A stretch of DNA of 64,000 bases from Streptococcus sp. Marseille-Q6470 (lineage in GTDB: Bacteria; Bacillota; Bacilli; Lactobacillales; Streptococcaceae), in assembly GCF_946902905.1 (NCBI RefSeq), contig NZ_OX336385.1, positions 1,422,501-1,486,500 of the forward strand, read 5' to 3'. Within the stretch, counting starts at the first letter, position 1; each line of letters starts with the position of its first letter. Below are positions 1 to 9,522 of this stretch, in pieces. The position numbers and the translations under genes are program-made. The notes beneath the pieces are model-generated. The model made no database searches, was not told the origin of the DNA, and saw only the letters and a program-made list of their open reading frames with translations.

Positions 1-9
1 CGGAGGTAA

Positions 10-1155
<1,146 letters not shown>

Positions 1156-1176
1156 ATGTAGCTTGCTATCCACTAT

Positions 1177-1205
1177 AAATCCTAAGTTTTATCTTAGGAT
1201 TTTTC
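1177..1205 (+). terminator. Rho-independent terminator after tgt
   Basis: A 10-bp stem (AAATCCTAAG / CTTAGGATTT) with a 6-base loop is followed by a T-rich run. Confidence 0.85.
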
Positions 1206-1288
1206 TGTTTTTTTTGATAAAATAAAGGTACTATGAATGAAAGTTAGATGCCTTTTTTGCCAATCTAACGAATGGAGAATAAACTCGT

Positions 1289-3106
1289 ATGCGTATTAAA
1301 TGGTTTTCCTTAATTAGGATTACAGGCTTGCTTTTGGTACTCTTGTACCATTTTTTTCAGACGCTTTTCCCAGGAGGTTTCTTTGGGGTTGACGTCTTCT
1401 TCACATTTTCAGGTTTTTTAATTACTTCACTATTATTAGAAGAATTTGGACAAAAAGGTAAGATTGATGTCCTAGGATTTTTTAGACGACGCTTCTATCG
1501 AATTTTTCCGCCGGTTGTTTTGATGGTCCTCGTCGTTATGCCCTTCACGTTCTTGGTTCGTCAGGATTATGTGGCAGGAATCGGCGGTCAAATTGCCGGT
1601 GTTCTTGGATTTATGACTAACTTCTATGAAATGTTGACAGGAGGAAGTTATGAATCTCAGTTTATCCCTCACCTCTTTGTTCACAACTGGAGCTTAGCTG
1701 TTGAAGTTCATTACTATATCTTGTGGGGCTTAGCAGTCTGGTTCTTGTCCAAACGAGCAAAAACAAGTGGACAACTACGAGGAATGATTTTCCTACTTTC
1801 CTCAGCAACCTTTATGATTAGCTTCCTTTCTATGTTTATTGGTAGCTTTATCGTTAGTTCCTACTCAACACTCTACTTCTCAACTTTGACTCATGTATTT
1901 CCGTTCTTCTTAGGAAGTGTGCTTGCGACCCTAGTAGGTGTTCGCCATGTAACGCCTCTTCTCAAACGCTTGAATAGAAGCTTGGATTTGAGACAAACCT
2001 TGCTAGTCTTCGGGGCTGGTCTAGGAGTCTTGCTCTTATTGACTTTCTTTGTGAAATTCACTTATCTCTTTGCCTATTTACTTGGCTTCTTGTTAGCAAG
2101 TTTAGCTGCGCTTCTGATGATTGTTGCAGCACGACTGTTACATGAGAAAACTCCGACAATCGAAGAACCAAAGGTTATCGGTTTTTTAGCAGACACTAGT
2201 TATGCCGTCTATCTTTTCCACTGGCCGTTTTATATTATTTTCTCGCAATTGGTGGGAAATATACCGGCAGTGATTCTAACGACCATCTTTTCTTATCTCT
2301 TTGCTACCCTTTCTTTCTATGTGATCGAACCTTTCATTGCAGGGAAATCCAGCAAACTCTTGCGGATGGCAGAAGAAATTCCTCACATCAAACCAATCTT
2401 TGCTAGTAGTGTTGGAGTTCTTAGTTTGATTACCTTGGTTGTGGTTTTGATAGCTCCGCAAGTAGGTGCCTTTGAAACAGATTTGATGGTTACTGGTCTC
2501 AATCAAGCCCAAACTAATATTACTCGAACAAAAACTATGGCCGATCAAGCAGAAGCAAGTCGATACAATATAGCTGATGGTGTATCCATCATCGGAGACT
2601 CTGTAACCTTGCGTGCTTCAGCTGGACTTAAGGAGCTCTTGCCAGATGCTCAGATTGATGGCCAAGTCAGTCGAAATACCAAGCAAGCAAATGCATTGAT
2701 GCTGAATTACAGTCAGAATAAAGCCTTGCCTAAAATTGTAGTCATCGCGACTGGTGTCAATAACCCTGAAAATTATAAGGAAGATCTTGATCTACTGATA
2801 ACAAATCTACCTAAGGGACATCAGCTTGTTCTTGTAACTCCATACGAGGGTGACACAACGCAGGAAACGCAACCTTACGTAGAACAGTATGCAAGCTATG
2901 CGCGTGAATTGGCACAAAAATATCCATATATTGCACTTGCAGATTGGAATCAAGTAGCCAAAGATCATCCAGATATTTGGAAAGGGACAGACCAAGTTCA
3001 CTTTGGTAGTGATACTACTAAGCAGGATGAAGGCGCTAAACTTTATGCAGAAACTATTAATAATGCCGTTAAAGCTCTGGCAGACAAACCTGTCAAATCA
3101 AAATAA
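1289..3106 (+). CDS. oatA: Peptidoglycan O-acetyltransferase-like membrane acyltransferase
   Basis: The 605-residue product has an N-terminal acyltransferase-3 domain of about ten membrane segments (residues ~10-395) and a C-terminal extracellular SGNH esterase domain (~430-600). The SGNH catalytic set is visible: the GDS motif puts the serine at residue 438, and a DxxH motif gives Asp568 and His571. This two-part architecture and the 605-residue length match streptococcal OatA (Adr), which O-acetylates N-acetylmuramic acid and gives lysozyme resistance. Other AT3-SGNH proteins modify other glycans, so the substrate is inferred. The gene is monocistronic, between two terminators. Confidence 0.8.
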   Translation: MRIKWFSLIRITGLLLVLLYHFFQTLFPGGFFGVDVFFTFSGFLITSLLLEEFGQKGKIDVLGFFRRRFYRIFPPVVLMVLVVMPFTFLVRQDYVAGIGGQIAGVLGFMTNFYEMLTGGSYESQFIPHLFVHNWSLAVEVHYYILWGLAVWFLSKRAKTSGQLRGMIFLLSSATFMISFLSMFIGSFIVSSYSTLYFSTLTHVFPFFLGSVLATLVGVRHVTPLLKRLNRSLDLRQTLLVFGAGLGVLLLLTFFVKFTYLFAYLLGFLLASLAALLMIVAARLLHEKTPTIEEPKVIGFLADTSYAVYLFHWPFYIIFSQLVGNIPAVILTTIFSYLFATLSFYVIEPFIAGKSSKLLRMAEEIPHIKPIFASSVGVLSLITLVVVLIAPQVGAFETDLMVTGLNQAQTNITRTKTMADQAEASRYNIADGVSIIGDSVTLRASAGLKELLPDAQIDGQVSRNTKQANALMLNYSQNKALPKIVVIATGVNNPENYKEDLDLLITNLPKGHQLVLVTPYEGDTTQETQPYVEQYASYARELAQKYPYIALADWNQVAKDHPDIWKGTDQVHFGSDTTKQDEGAKLYAETINNAVKALADKPVKSK

Positions 3107-3112
3107 TCAATG

Positions 3113-3141
3113 AAAAGTAGAGATTCTATCTCTACTTTTTT
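3113..3141 (+). terminator. Terminator after the acyltransferase gene
   Basis: A 12-bp stem (AAAAGTAGAGAT and its complement) with a short loop is followed by a T run. Confidence 0.85.
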
Positions 3142-3223
3142 GCTTTAAACAGGATTGGGAAAAACTTGCCAAATTGTCAGAATTATGAGAAAATAGGAAC
3201 AGTCAAAAAATGGAGGGAATACA

Positions 3224-3565
3224 ATGAGAGAAGACATCCAGATTAATGACCGAGCTCTAGCATTGGAAGACCAGATCATTGAAGTGCTCGAAAAAGTTTA
3301 TGATACAGATGTAGAGCTAGATGTATACAATCTTGGACTGATTTATGAGATTCATTTAGATGAGGCTGGCCTTTGTACAGTTGTCATGACCTTCACCGAT
3401 ACTGCATGTGACTGCGCAGAAAGTCTGCCAATCGAGATAGTTGCAGGTTTGAAACAAATTGATGGCATTGAGGATGTTAAGGTCAAGGTTACTTGGTCTC
3501 CAGCCTGGAAGATTACACGTATTAGTCGTTATGGACGTATAGCTCTGGGATTACCTCCACGATAG
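3224..3565 (+). CDS. DUF59/MIP18-family iron-sulfur assembly factor (SufT-like)
   Basis: The 113-residue product carries the DUF59 fold: an acidic N-terminal helix, the NLGLIYEI strand near residue 40, and the TDTACDC segment near residue 63 whose cysteine is the conserved family residue. Members assist Fe-S cluster assembly or delivery. The gene converges on ilvD, whose product is an Fe-S dehydratase. That proximity is suggestive, but the two genes are in opposite orientation and not co-transcribed. The RBS (ggaggg) is well placed. Confidence 0.85.
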   Translation: MREDIQINDRALALEDQIIEVLEKVYDTDVELDVYNLGLIYEIHLDEAGLCTVVMTFTDTACDCAESLPIEIVAGLKQIDGIEDVKVKVTWSPAWKITRISRYGRIALGLPPR

Positions 3566-3584
3566 TTATCTATTTTGAAATTAC

Positions 3585-3614
3585 AAAAAAGCAAGCCATT
3601 TAGGCTTGCTTTTT
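3585..3614. terminator. Bidirectional terminator between DUF59 gene and ilvD
   Basis: The stem GCAAGCC/GGCTTGC is flanked by A6 on one side and T5 on the other, so it can terminate transcription from both convergent genes. Confidence 0.85.
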
Positions 3615-3620
3615 ATTTGC

Positions 3621-5324
3621 TTATTTTTTACCAGACTGTTCCATATTCCAGAAGTCTGTAACAGCACCACGTGATGCAGAAGATACGGTGTGGGCGTACT
3701 TACCGAGGACACCACGACTATAGAGTGGTGGTAAGGTTGTTTCTGCCTTACGTTTTTCAAGTTCTTCATCAGATACAGCCATGGAAATTTCTTTAGTATC
3801 TTGGTCAACTGTGACGATATCACCTGTGCGGAGGTAGGCAATTGGTCCACCGTCCTGAGCTTCAGGTGCGATATGTCCGACAACTAGACCATAAGTTCCA
3901 CCAGAGAAGCGTCCGTCAGTCAAGAGGGCCACCTTGTCTCCTTGGCCTTTACCGACGATCATAGAAGAAAGTGATAGCATCTCAGGCATACCAGGACCAC
4001 CCTTAGGTCCGACGAAACGAACAACGACAACATCGCCATCAACGATTTCATCTGACAAGACAGCTTGGATAGCATCTTCTTCAGAGTCAAATACCTTAGC
4101 TGGACCAACGTGGCGACGAACTTTAACACCGGATACCTTGGCAACTGCACCGTCAGGAGCAAGATTCCCGTTCAAGATGATAAGCGGACCGTCCGCACGT
4201 TTAGGATTTTCAAGTGGCATAATGACTTTTTGCCCTGGTGTCAAATCTGCAAAGTCAGCTAAGTTTTCAGCGACAGTTTTACCAGTACATGTGATACGGT
4301 CTCCGTGAAGGAATCCATTTGCCAACAAGTACTTCATAACTGCAGGCACACCACCAACTTCGTAGAGGTCTTGGAAGACATACTGACCAGAAGGTTTCAG
4401 GTCGGCCAAGTGAGGCACACGCTCTTGGATGGTATTGAAGTCCTCAAGTGACAAGTCAACATTAGCCGCATGGGCAATGGCGAGCAAGTGAAGAGTGGCG
4501 TTAGTAGAACCACCGAGAGCCATGGTAACAGTAATAGCATCTTCAAAGGCTTCACGAATCAAGATATCAGACGGTTTGATACCGAGTTCAAGCATTTTGA
4601 CGACAGCACGTCCAGCTGCTTCGATGTCTTCTTTCTTATCAGCAGATTCTGCAGGGTGAGAAGAAGATCCTGGCAAACTCATACCCAAAACTTCGATAGC
4701 AGTAGCCATGGTATTGGCAGTATACATACCACCGCAACCACCAGGGCCAGGGCAGGCGTTACACTCGAGACGTTTGACGTCCTCAGCCGTCATATCGCCG
4801 TGGTTCCATTTTCCGATACCTTCAAATACAGAAACCAAGTCGATGTCTTTGCCATCTAGTTTTCCAGGGGCGATAGTACCACCGTAGGCGAAAATGGCCG
4901 GGATATCCATATTGGCAATGGCAATCATAGAACCAGGCATGTTCTTGTCACAACCACCGATAGCGACGAAGGCATCCACGTTGTGACCGCCCATGGCAGC
5001 TTCGATAGAATCCGCGATGATATCACGTGACGTTAGGGAGAAACGCATACCAGGCGTTCCCATAGCAATCCCATCAGCTACCGTAATGGTTCCAAATTGT
5101 ACAGGCCAAGCACCAGCTGATTTGACACCTTCTTTTGCAAGCTTACCAAAGTCATGCAAGTGAATATTACATGGAGTGTTTTCTGCCCAGGTTGAAATGA
5201 CCCCTACAATCGGTGTTTCAAAGTCTTTATCAGTCATACCAGTCGCACGCATCATGGCACGGTTTGGTGATTTTACCATGCTATCATAGATACTGCTACG
5301 GTGACGTTTATCTAATTCTGTCAT
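3621..5324 (-). CDS. ilvD: Dihydroxy-acid dehydratase
   Basis: The 567-residue product dehydrates 2,3-dihydroxy acids to 2-keto acids, the common third step of valine/isoleucine and pantothenate precursor synthesis. The IlvD/Edd family cysteines that hold the Fe-S cluster are visible in the CDKNMPG and CPGPGGCGG motifs, and the C-terminal [11 protein letters not shown] segment is intact. The RBS (ggagg) lies 7 bases before the ATG. A perfect CodY box lies upstream, so repression by CodY under amino-acid sufficiency is likely. The gene stands alone here, away from ilvBNC. Confidence 0.97.
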   Translation of the reverse strand: MTELDKRHRSSIYDSMVKSPNRAMMRATGMTDKDFETPIVGVISTWAENTPCNIHLHDFGKLAKEGVKSAGAWPVQFGTITVADGIAMGTPGMRFSLTSRDIIADSIEAAMGGHNVDAFVAIGGCDKNMPGSMIAIANMDIPAIFAYGGTIAPGKLDGKDIDLVSVFEGIGKWNHGDMTAEDVKRLECNACPGPGGCGGMYTANTMATAIEVLGMSLPGSSSHPAESADKKEDIEAAGRAVVKMLELGIKPSDILIREAFEDAITVTMALGGSTNATLHLLAIAHAANVDLSLEDFNTIQERVPHLADLKPSGQYVFQDLYEVGGVPAVMKYLLANGFLHGDRITCTGKTVAENLADFADLTPGQKVIMPLENPKRADGPLIILNGNLAPDGAVAKVSGVKVRRHVGPAKVFDSEEDAIQAVLSDEIVDGDVVVVRFVGPKGGPGMPEMLSLSSMIVGKGQGDKVALLTDGRFSGGTYGLVVGHIAPEAQDGGPIAYLRTGDIVTVDQDTKEISMAVSDEELEKRKAETTLPPLYSRGVLGKYAHTVSSASRGAVTDFWNMEQSGKK

Positions 5325-5352
5325 TCAAGTTCCTCCCGTTTCAGTTTGTTCC

Positions 5353-5381
5353 ATTATAGCACAATTTTCGCATGAATAACA
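5353..5381 (-). promoter_or_regulatory. ilvD promoter
   Basis: The minus strand reads TATAAT (5353-5358) with TGTTAT 17 bases upstream as a weak -35 box. It lies between the CodY box and the ilvD start. Confidence 0.6.
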
Positions 5382-5395
5382 GAAGAAAATTCTTG

Positions 5396-5410
5396 AATTT
5401 TCAGAAAATT
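5396..5410. promoter_or_regulatory. CodY binding box (15/15 match)
   Basis: The sequence AATTTTCAGAAAATT matches the published CodY consensus AATTTTCWGAAAATT at every position. It lies just upstream of the ilvD -35 region on the minus strand and about 40 bases upstream of the SPFH gene -35 box on the other strand, so it could affect either divergent promoter. CodY control of branched-chain amino-acid genes is established in streptococci. Confidence 0.8.
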
Positions 5411-5451
5411 CAATACATTGAAATCTTCTTAAAAAAGATTGCATTTTTTTA

Positions 5452-5489
5452 TTGACATTTAAAATTAAAGTGATATCATTTAGATATCA
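5452..5489 (+). promoter_or_regulatory. Promoter and palindromic operator of the SPFH/RHH operon
   Basis: A TTGACA -35 box (5452-5457) is followed at 16-17 bases by a TATCAT-like -10 box. The -10 region is overlapped by a perfect inverted repeat TGATATC-ATTTA-GATATCA (5471-5489). A repressor bound here would block RNA polymerase. The ribbon-helix-helix protein encoded by the second gene of the operon is the obvious candidate. Confidence 0.6.
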
Positions 5490-5509
5490 AAAAACAGGAG
5501 GTCATTCTG

Positions 5510-6517
5510 ATGACTGAAAAGCTAATCAATTCAAAACCAAATGGTGTAGTAGCGTTGATACTTATCGAGTTGGCACTCGTACTTGGTGTCTTTATATTTA
5601 TCATTGGTGCTGGTTCAGAAAACATTTTTGGAATTATTATCGGTCTTTTATTAATCTTAATTTCAGTTCTAGCTCATGCTGGTTTAAAAGTTGTCAAACC
5701 TCAGGAAGCTCTGGTTTTGACCCTCTTTGGTAACTATACAGGTACCATCAAAGAACCTGGTTTCTACTTTGTCAATCCCTTCAGTATAGCGGTCAATCCT
5801 GCAAACCACACTCGACTTGGTCAAAGTGGTGATGTTAGCACAAAAACTCCTTTTTCAGGGATGAAATCATCAAATGGCAATGATGTAAACATTGAGATTG
5901 GCAAGAAACAGATTTCCCTCAAAGTTATGACTTTGAGTAATTCTCGTCAAAAGATTAACGATTGCTTAGGTAATCCTGTTGAAATTGGAATCGCGGTAAC
6001 TTGGAGAGTTGTTGATACAGCCAAAGCAGTCTTCAACGTAGATAACTATAAAGAATATCTCTCATTGCAGTGTGATAGTGCACTCCGTAATATTGTCCGC
6101 ATCTATCCTTACGATGTGTCTCCGAATGTGGATACTACAGGTGATGGGCAAGCCGATGAAGGAAGTCTCCGCGGTTCTAGTGAGATTGTAGCTAAACGTA
6201 TTCGTGAAGAGATACAAAGTCGCGTAGAGGATGCTGGTTTGGAAATCCTTGAAGCACGTATTACTTACTTAGCTTATGCACCAGAAATTGCTGCCGTTAT
6301 GCTTCAACGTCAACAAGCATCAGCCATTATCGATGCACGAAAGATGATTGTAGACGGCGCTGTAGGAATGGTTGAAATGGCATTGGAACGTCTCAATGAA
6401 GGAGAGTTGGTTGAACTAGATGAAGAGCGTAAAGCAGCCATGGTTTCAAATCTCCTGGTCGTTCTCTGTGGCAATCATGATGCACAACCAATTGTCAATA
6501 CAGGAAGCCTTTATTAG
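5510..6517 (+). CDS. SPFH/Band 7 domain membrane protein
   Basis: The 335-residue product has two N-terminal hydrophobic segments (about residues 13-36 and 40-60), then an SPFH (stomatin/prohibitin/flotillin) domain beginning at the [14 protein letters not shown] segment, and an alanine/glutamate-rich coiled-coil C-terminus around residues 240-310. Such proteins form oligomeric membrane scaffolds, but the substrate or partner of this one is unknown. A ribbon-helix-helix gene follows with only two bases between the stop and its ATG, so the two are translationally coupled. Strong aggagg RBS. Confidence 0.85.
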   Translation: MTEKLINSKPNGVVALILIELALVLGVFIFIIGAGSENIFGIIIGLLLILISVLAHAGLKVVKPQEALVLTLFGNYTGTIKEPGFYFVNPFSIAVNPANHTRLGQSGDVSTKTPFSGMKSSNGNDVNIEIGKKQISLKVMTLSNSRQKINDCLGNPVEIGIAVTWRVVDTAKAVFNVDNYKEYLSLQCDSALRNIVRIYPYDVSPNVDTTGDGQADEGSLRGSSEIVAKRIREEIQSRVEDAGLEILEARITYLAYAPEIAAVMLQRQQASAIIDARKMIVDGAVGMVEMALERLNEGELVELDEERKAAMVSNLLVVLCGNHDAQPIVNTGSLY

Positions 6518-6519
6518 AA

Positions 6520-6720
6520 ATGGCAGAAGCTAAAAAAAAGCAAATTCCCCTTCGACTCTCGAATAAGTTATATGCTGCACTCGCATCATGGGCAGAAGAT
6601 GACTTCCGATCAGTCAACGGGCAAATTGAATATCTTCTCACCGAATGCGTCAAACAACGAAAAAAAGACGGGAAATACGTCTCAGAAACCATTGATGAAC
6701 CTTTTGAGATTGATATTTAA
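6520..6720 (+). CDS. Small ribbon-helix-helix (Arc-like) DNA-binding protein
   Basis: The 66-residue protein has a basic N-terminus, an [13 protein letters not shown] strand-helix and a [18 protein letters not shown] helix, the classic MetJ/Arc layout in which the strand contacts DNA. It lies directly after the SPFH gene. The pair probably forms one operon, and this protein may bind the palindrome over the operon promoter (inferred). Antitoxin-type function is an alternative, but no toxin-like partner is visible. Confidence 0.75.
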   Translation: MAEAKKKQIPLRLSNKLYAALASWAEDDFRSVNGQIEYLLTECVKQRKKDGKYVSETIDEPFEIDI

Positions 6721-6781
6721 CCTATTTTCCTATCCAGAACTTTGGATAGGAAAATTTTTTAATCTTTTTTTGTCAAGTAAC

Positions 6782-6810
6782 TTTACTTTACAAAAAAGTT
6801 TTGATATACT
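6782..6810 (+). promoter_or_regulatory. rpmF-rpmG promoter
   Basis: TTTACT (6782-6787), 17-base spacer, TATACT (6805-6810). The RBS aaggag of rpmF follows about 45 bases later. Confidence 0.65.
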
Positions 6811-6869
6811 ATTAAAGTTGATGAAAATCAAACCTAATTGAATTTATATCTTAAAAGGAGAAAAACGAA

Positions 6870-7052
6870 ATGGCAGTACCTGCACGTCGCACTTCAAAAG
6901 CGAAGAAAAACAAACGTCGTACACACTACAAAGTAACAGCTCCATCTGTAAACTTTGACGAAACTACTGGAGATTACTCACGTTCTCACCGCGTATCACT
7001 TAAAGGATACTACAAAGGACGTAAGATCGCTAAAGCTGCATCAGCTGAATAA
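6870..7052 (+). CDS. rpmF: 50S ribosomal protein L32
   Basis: The 60-residue protein begins [19 protein letters not shown], as in streptococcal L32. It has no cysteines, so it is the zinc-independent (C-minus) form. It is followed by rpmG 15 bases later in one transcription unit. Confidence 0.97.
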
Positions 7053-7067
7053 TAGAAGGGAGATACC

Positions 7068-7217
7068 ATGCGCGTAAATATTACACTTGAACATAAAGAA
7101 TCTGGTGAACGCTTGTACCTTACTTCTAAAAACAAACGTAACACTCCAGACCGTCTTCAATTGAAGAAATACTCACCAAAACTTCGCAAACACGTTGTGT
7201 TTACAGAAGTTAAGTAA
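7068..7217 (+). CDS. rpmG: 50S ribosomal protein L33
   Basis: A 49-residue basic protein starts at the ATG at 7068 after a gaaggga-type RBS and ends at TAA 7215-7217. It reads [18 protein letters not shown] at the start and KHVVFTEVK at the end, with no cysteines (zinc-independent type). The last codons and the downstream terminator are repeated 1.4 kb further on, beyond cadD-cadX. rpmG 3' ends are a known integration site for streptococcal integrative elements. Confidence 0.96.
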
Positions 7218-7275
7218 GCATTCAATACGAATCAATACATAAGAAAAACGCTTATTTTAAGCGTTTTTTCTTTTT
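7205..7275 (+). repeat. Left copy of direct repeat at rpmG 3' end (putative attL)
   Basis: Positions 7205-7252 match 8588-8635 at 47 of 48 bases, and the match continues through the terminator to about 7275. The repeat starts inside the last codons of rpmG and includes its terminator. Weaker similarity continues for another ~45 bases. It probably marks the left junction of an integrated element carrying cadD-cadX. Confidence 0.8.
7243..7275 (+). terminator. rpmG terminator
   Basis: Stem AAAAACGCTTA/TAAGCGTTTTT with a 3-base loop and a T run. Confidence 0.85.
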
Positions 7276-7367
7276 TCAATTTCAATACATTTCACTATAT
7301 TTCAGTACAAACTCTACCTTTTTCTCTACTTTTTTTAGATAAATATTATCATCTGGATATTGAAGTT

Positions 7368-7402
7368 AAGCCCTGCTATCATTTCGATGGCAGGGCTTTT
7401 TA
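7368..7402 (+). terminator. Second terminator before the cadmium locus
   Basis: A 13-bp stem (AAGCCCTGCTATC and its complement with one G-T pair), a 5-base loop and T5. No gene precedes it other than rpmG, so it may be left over from a deleted gene of the inserted element. Confidence 0.7.
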
Positions 7403-7448
7403 ATGTTTGGTACACTACCTTCTTATCTATATTTTGATGGAGCTGAAG

Positions 7449-7500
7449 TTGACATCTACAAAGTTTAATGTTAGAATACATTCAAAAATGTATTTGAATG
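7449..7500 (+). promoter_or_regulatory. cadD promoter with CadC/CadX-type operator
   Basis: TTGACA (7449-7454), 17-base spacer, TAGAAT (7472-7477). Directly downstream, over the expected transcription start, lies a perfect inverted repeat CATTCAAA-N6-TTTGAATG (7479-7500). This matches the style of the staphylococcal cad operator bound by CadC-family ArsR repressors. Metal binding to the repressor would release it. Confidence 0.85.
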
Positions 7501-7509
7501 AGGTGTTTT

Positions 7510-8124
7510 ATGATTCAAAATGTTGTTACTTCAATAATCCTGTATTCTGGGACAGCCGTAGACTTACTTATTATCCTAATGTTATTTTTTGCCAAAAGAA
7601 AAAGCAGAAAAGACATCATTAACATCTATTTAGGACAATTTCTAGGCTCTGTTAGTCTAATATTGCTAAGTTTACTTTTTGCATTTGTCTTAAATTATAT
7701 TCCTAGTAAAGAGATTTTAGGTTTGCTCGGTTTGATTCCAATTTTCCTAGGACTCAAAGTTTTGCTTTTAGGAGATTCTGATGGAGAAGCTATTGCAAAA
7801 GATGGTTTGCGCAAAGATGATAAAAACCTGATTTTTCTAGTCGCTATGATTACTTTTGCAAGTTGTGGTGCTGACAATATTGGTGTTTTTGTCCCATATT
7901 TTATTACCTTAAATTTAGCGAATTTGATAGTGGCTTTACTTACTTTTCTAGTCATGATTTATCTCTTGGTTTTTTCTGCCCAAAAGTTGGCACAAGTCCC
8001 TTCTGTTGGAGAAACTTTGGAAAAATATAGCAGATGGTTTATTGCCGTTGTTTATTTAGGATTGGGGATGTATATCCTGATTGAAAACAACAGCTTTGAT
8101 ATGCTAAGGACTGTGTTCAGCTAG
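7510..8124 (+). CDS. cadD: Cadmium resistance transporter, CadD family
   Basis: The 204-residue integral membrane protein has about six hydrophobic segments and the CadD-family sequence ASCGADNIGVFVPYF near residue 120. CadD exports or sequesters Cd2+ in staphylococci and streptococci. An upstream in-frame ATG at 7498 lies inside the operator and has no RBS. The ATG at 7510 follows an aggtg element and gives the family-typical start MIQNVVTS. The gene ends 11 bases before cadX, forming an operon. The whole unit lies between two copies of the rpmG 3' end, indicating acquisition. Confidence 0.9.
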   Translation: MIQNVVTSIILYSGTAVDLLIILMLFFAKRKSRKDIINIYLGQFLGSVSLILLSLLFAFVLNYIPSKEILGLLGLIPIFLGLKVLLLGDSDGEAIAKDGLRKDDKNLIFLVAMITFASCGADNIGVFVPYFITLNLANLIVALLTFLVMIYLLVFSAQKLAQVPSVGETLEKYSRWFIAVVYLGLGMYILIENNSFDMLRTVFS

Positions 8125-8135
8125 GAGAAAAAATT

Positions 8136-8474
8136 ATGAAAAAAGATAGTATCTGTCAAGTGGATGTTATAAATCAACAAAATGTTACAACCGCAACGAA
8201 CTACCTTGAAAAGGAAAAAGTCCAAAAATCACTTCGCATTTTATCAAAATTTACCGATAATAAACAGATAAATATCATCTTTTATCTCCTTGCCGTCGAA
8301 GAACTCTGTGTCTGCGATATAGCCTGTTTATTAAATCTCAGTATGGCATCTGCCTCCCACCATCTTCGTAAACTATCCAATCAAAACATCTTGGATACTA
8401 GAAGAGAGGGGAAAATTATATATTATTTTATAAAAGATGAGGAAATCAGAGATTTTTTTAATCAACTAGGATAA
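8136..8474 (+). CDS. cadX: ArsR-family metal-responsive repressor
   Basis: The 112-residue protein has a winged-helix domain and the ELCVCDIA metal-binding motif (two cysteines) near residues 64-71, plus an N-terminal cysteine at residue 6, the arrangement used by CadC/CadX to bind Cd2+, Pb2+ or Zn2+. The recognition helix LSMASASHHLRKL is intact. It is co-transcribed after cadD and probably represses it through the palindrome at 7479-7500. Confidence 0.88.
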   Translation: MKKDSICQVDVINQQNVTTATNYLEKEKVQKSLRILSKFTDNKQINIIFYLLAVEELCVCDIACLLNLSMASASHHLRKLSNQNILDTRREGKIIYYFIKDEEIRDFFNQLG

Positions 8475-8587
8475 CAACTATTTTTACTACTCTACCATTC
8501 ACTCTACCTTTTATTATGTAGCATTCTAAAAACATTGATGTACCAACGTTTCTAACAGCTAAAATAGAAATTATTTAATCTTTTTAT

Positions 8588-8658
8588 AGAAGTGAAGTAA
8601 GCATTCAATACGAATCAATACATAAGAAAAACGCTGATTTTAAGCGTTTTTTCTTTTT
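8588..8658 (+). repeat. Right copy of direct repeat from rpmG 3' end (putative attR)
   Basis: This segment repeats 7205-7275 with three mismatches, including the end codons of rpmG and its terminator hairpin (here with GATT in the loop). There is no rpmG gene body here. With the left copy it brackets 1.38 kb holding only cadD and cadX. Confidence 0.8.
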
Positions 8659-8766
8659 GCAAAATGCGATATATTGCACTGTATTTCAGTTCAATCTCTA
8701 CCTTTTTCGTCTTTAATTTGATTGATGTTATCAACTTGTTATTTATTTTATCAATGTACATTTGAC

Positions 8767-8806
8767 GAAAAAAAAGAATACAGGACAAACAAATTCCTGT
8801 ATTCTT
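8767..8806 (-). terminator. Terminator of minus-strand small ORF, copy 1
   Basis: An 11-bp perfect stem AAGAATACAGG/CCTGTATTCTT (8774-8806) is followed on the minus strand by a T run. It lies 9 bases after the small ORF. Confidence 0.8.
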
Positions 8807-8814
8807 AAAATAAC

Positions 8815-8967
8815 TTAGAACAGATATGTTAATAAGTAGGCGACTACTAAGATTGTACCACAAATTATTCTCCCTCTTTTTTCATGTTGTTTGAACAATT
8901 TACCAGAGAAAAAAGTTATTCCAAGCGCAATGAACATCAATATAGTTCTTAAAGTATAAACAGTCAT
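8815..8967 (-). CDS. Small membrane protein, 50 residues (copy 1)
   Basis: The ATG at 8967 on the minus strand follows a good RBS (aaggag, 9 bases upstream) and opens a 50-codon frame starting MTVYTLRTILMFIALGITFF and ending in LLTYLF. Two hydrophobic segments (residues ~5-20 and ~34-50) flank a basic stretch KLFKQHEKRGR, suggesting a two-pass or hairpin membrane peptide. A paralogue with the same start, basic linker and C-terminal YLF lies at 11605-11754. It has its own promoter and terminator. No function is known to me. Conservation in two diverged copies argues that it is a real gene. Confidence 0.7.
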   Translation of the reverse strand: MTVYTLRTILMFIALGITFFSGKLFKQHEKRGRIICGTILVVAYLLTYLF

Positions 8968-9023
8968 GGTCCATACTCCTTTCGTTAGTTATTAATCCAG
9001 TAAATAAGTTGAATAGTAATTAT

Positions 9024-9044
9024 CTAATTTTCAAACATATCCAT
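9024..9044 (-). CDS. Possible 6-codon upstream ORF in small-protein leader (copy 1)
   Basis: On the minus strand ATG-GAT-ATG-TTT-GAA-AAT-TAG encodes MDMFEN in the leader of the 50-residue protein. Copy 2 encodes MDIFED at the same place. An agggcag element precedes the ATG. It could be a leader peptide controlling the downstream gene; the evidence is only conservation between two copies. Confidence 0.35.
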   Translation of the reverse strand: MDMFEN

Positions 9045-9096
9045 CTGCCCTGGTAAAGCCTTTGTTTTTTGATTATTAATCGGTATCTCTATCTTA

Positions 9097-9125
9097 ATTA
9101 TAGTACGAAAATCACCATTAAACAA
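9097..9125 (-). promoter_or_regulatory. Promoter of minus-strand small protein, copy 1
   Basis: Minus-strand TTGTTT, 17-base spacer, TATAAT. This gives a leader of about 125 bases before the small ORF. Confidence 0.65.
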
Positions 9126-9447
9126 GCAAATATATTTATTCTTTATAATTTGGTATTTTACACCCTTGAATGTTTTTCAAGGCATTTAATGAGCAAATTA
9201 ACAGTCAATTAAAATCCCTGGTTCTTAATTAAAATCGCTTAGAGGCGATTTAGGAAGAAATTAGAACATCTTAAAATTAAATCGTTCTGTGATCGCTTCT
9301 ATTCTTTGTAGATATTTGTTATTGCTGTACTAAAAATAATGATTGTTTTTAAGTAATTTTAAAAAAATTAAAACGCAATAAAACCCCCGTCATTACAGGC
9401 TTTATTCGGTATGCTTTTACTAAATTTTTTTCTTGCAAGCATTTTAG

Positions 9448-9476
9448 TTGTCTGCGCTCTCATATTATGATATACT
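9448..9476 (+). promoter_or_regulatory. Promoter of the glsB-csbD stress cluster
   Basis: TTGTCT (9448-9453), 17-base spacer, TATACT (9471-9476), 46 bases before the GlsB start. The 320 bases before it (9130-9447) hold no ORF; they contain one short hairpin (AAATCGC/GCGATTT near 9233-9252) of unknown role. Confidence 0.7.
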
Positions 9477-9522
9477 ATATTCAACCCAGATATATTGGGA
9501 TTATGAAAGGGGGGCACATATT

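Larger units (their letters stand above)
8690..9130. repeat. Duplicated segment, copy 1 (small membrane protein unit)
   Basis: This ~400-base segment resembles 11530-11930 along its whole length: the terminator hairpin, the minus-strand 50-residue ORF, its RBS, a six-codon upstream ORF and the promoter all correspond. The two copies flank the glsB-amaP-gls24-csbD cluster as direct repeats. They have diverged enough to be an old duplication. Confidence 0.75.

Noticed and set aside
7498..7509. Upstream ATG as cadD start
   Set aside because: It lies within the operator, has no RBS, and adds four residues absent from the family start.
9233..9252. Hairpin AAATCGC/GCGATTT as a terminator
   Set aside because: No T run follows on either strand and no gene ends nearby.
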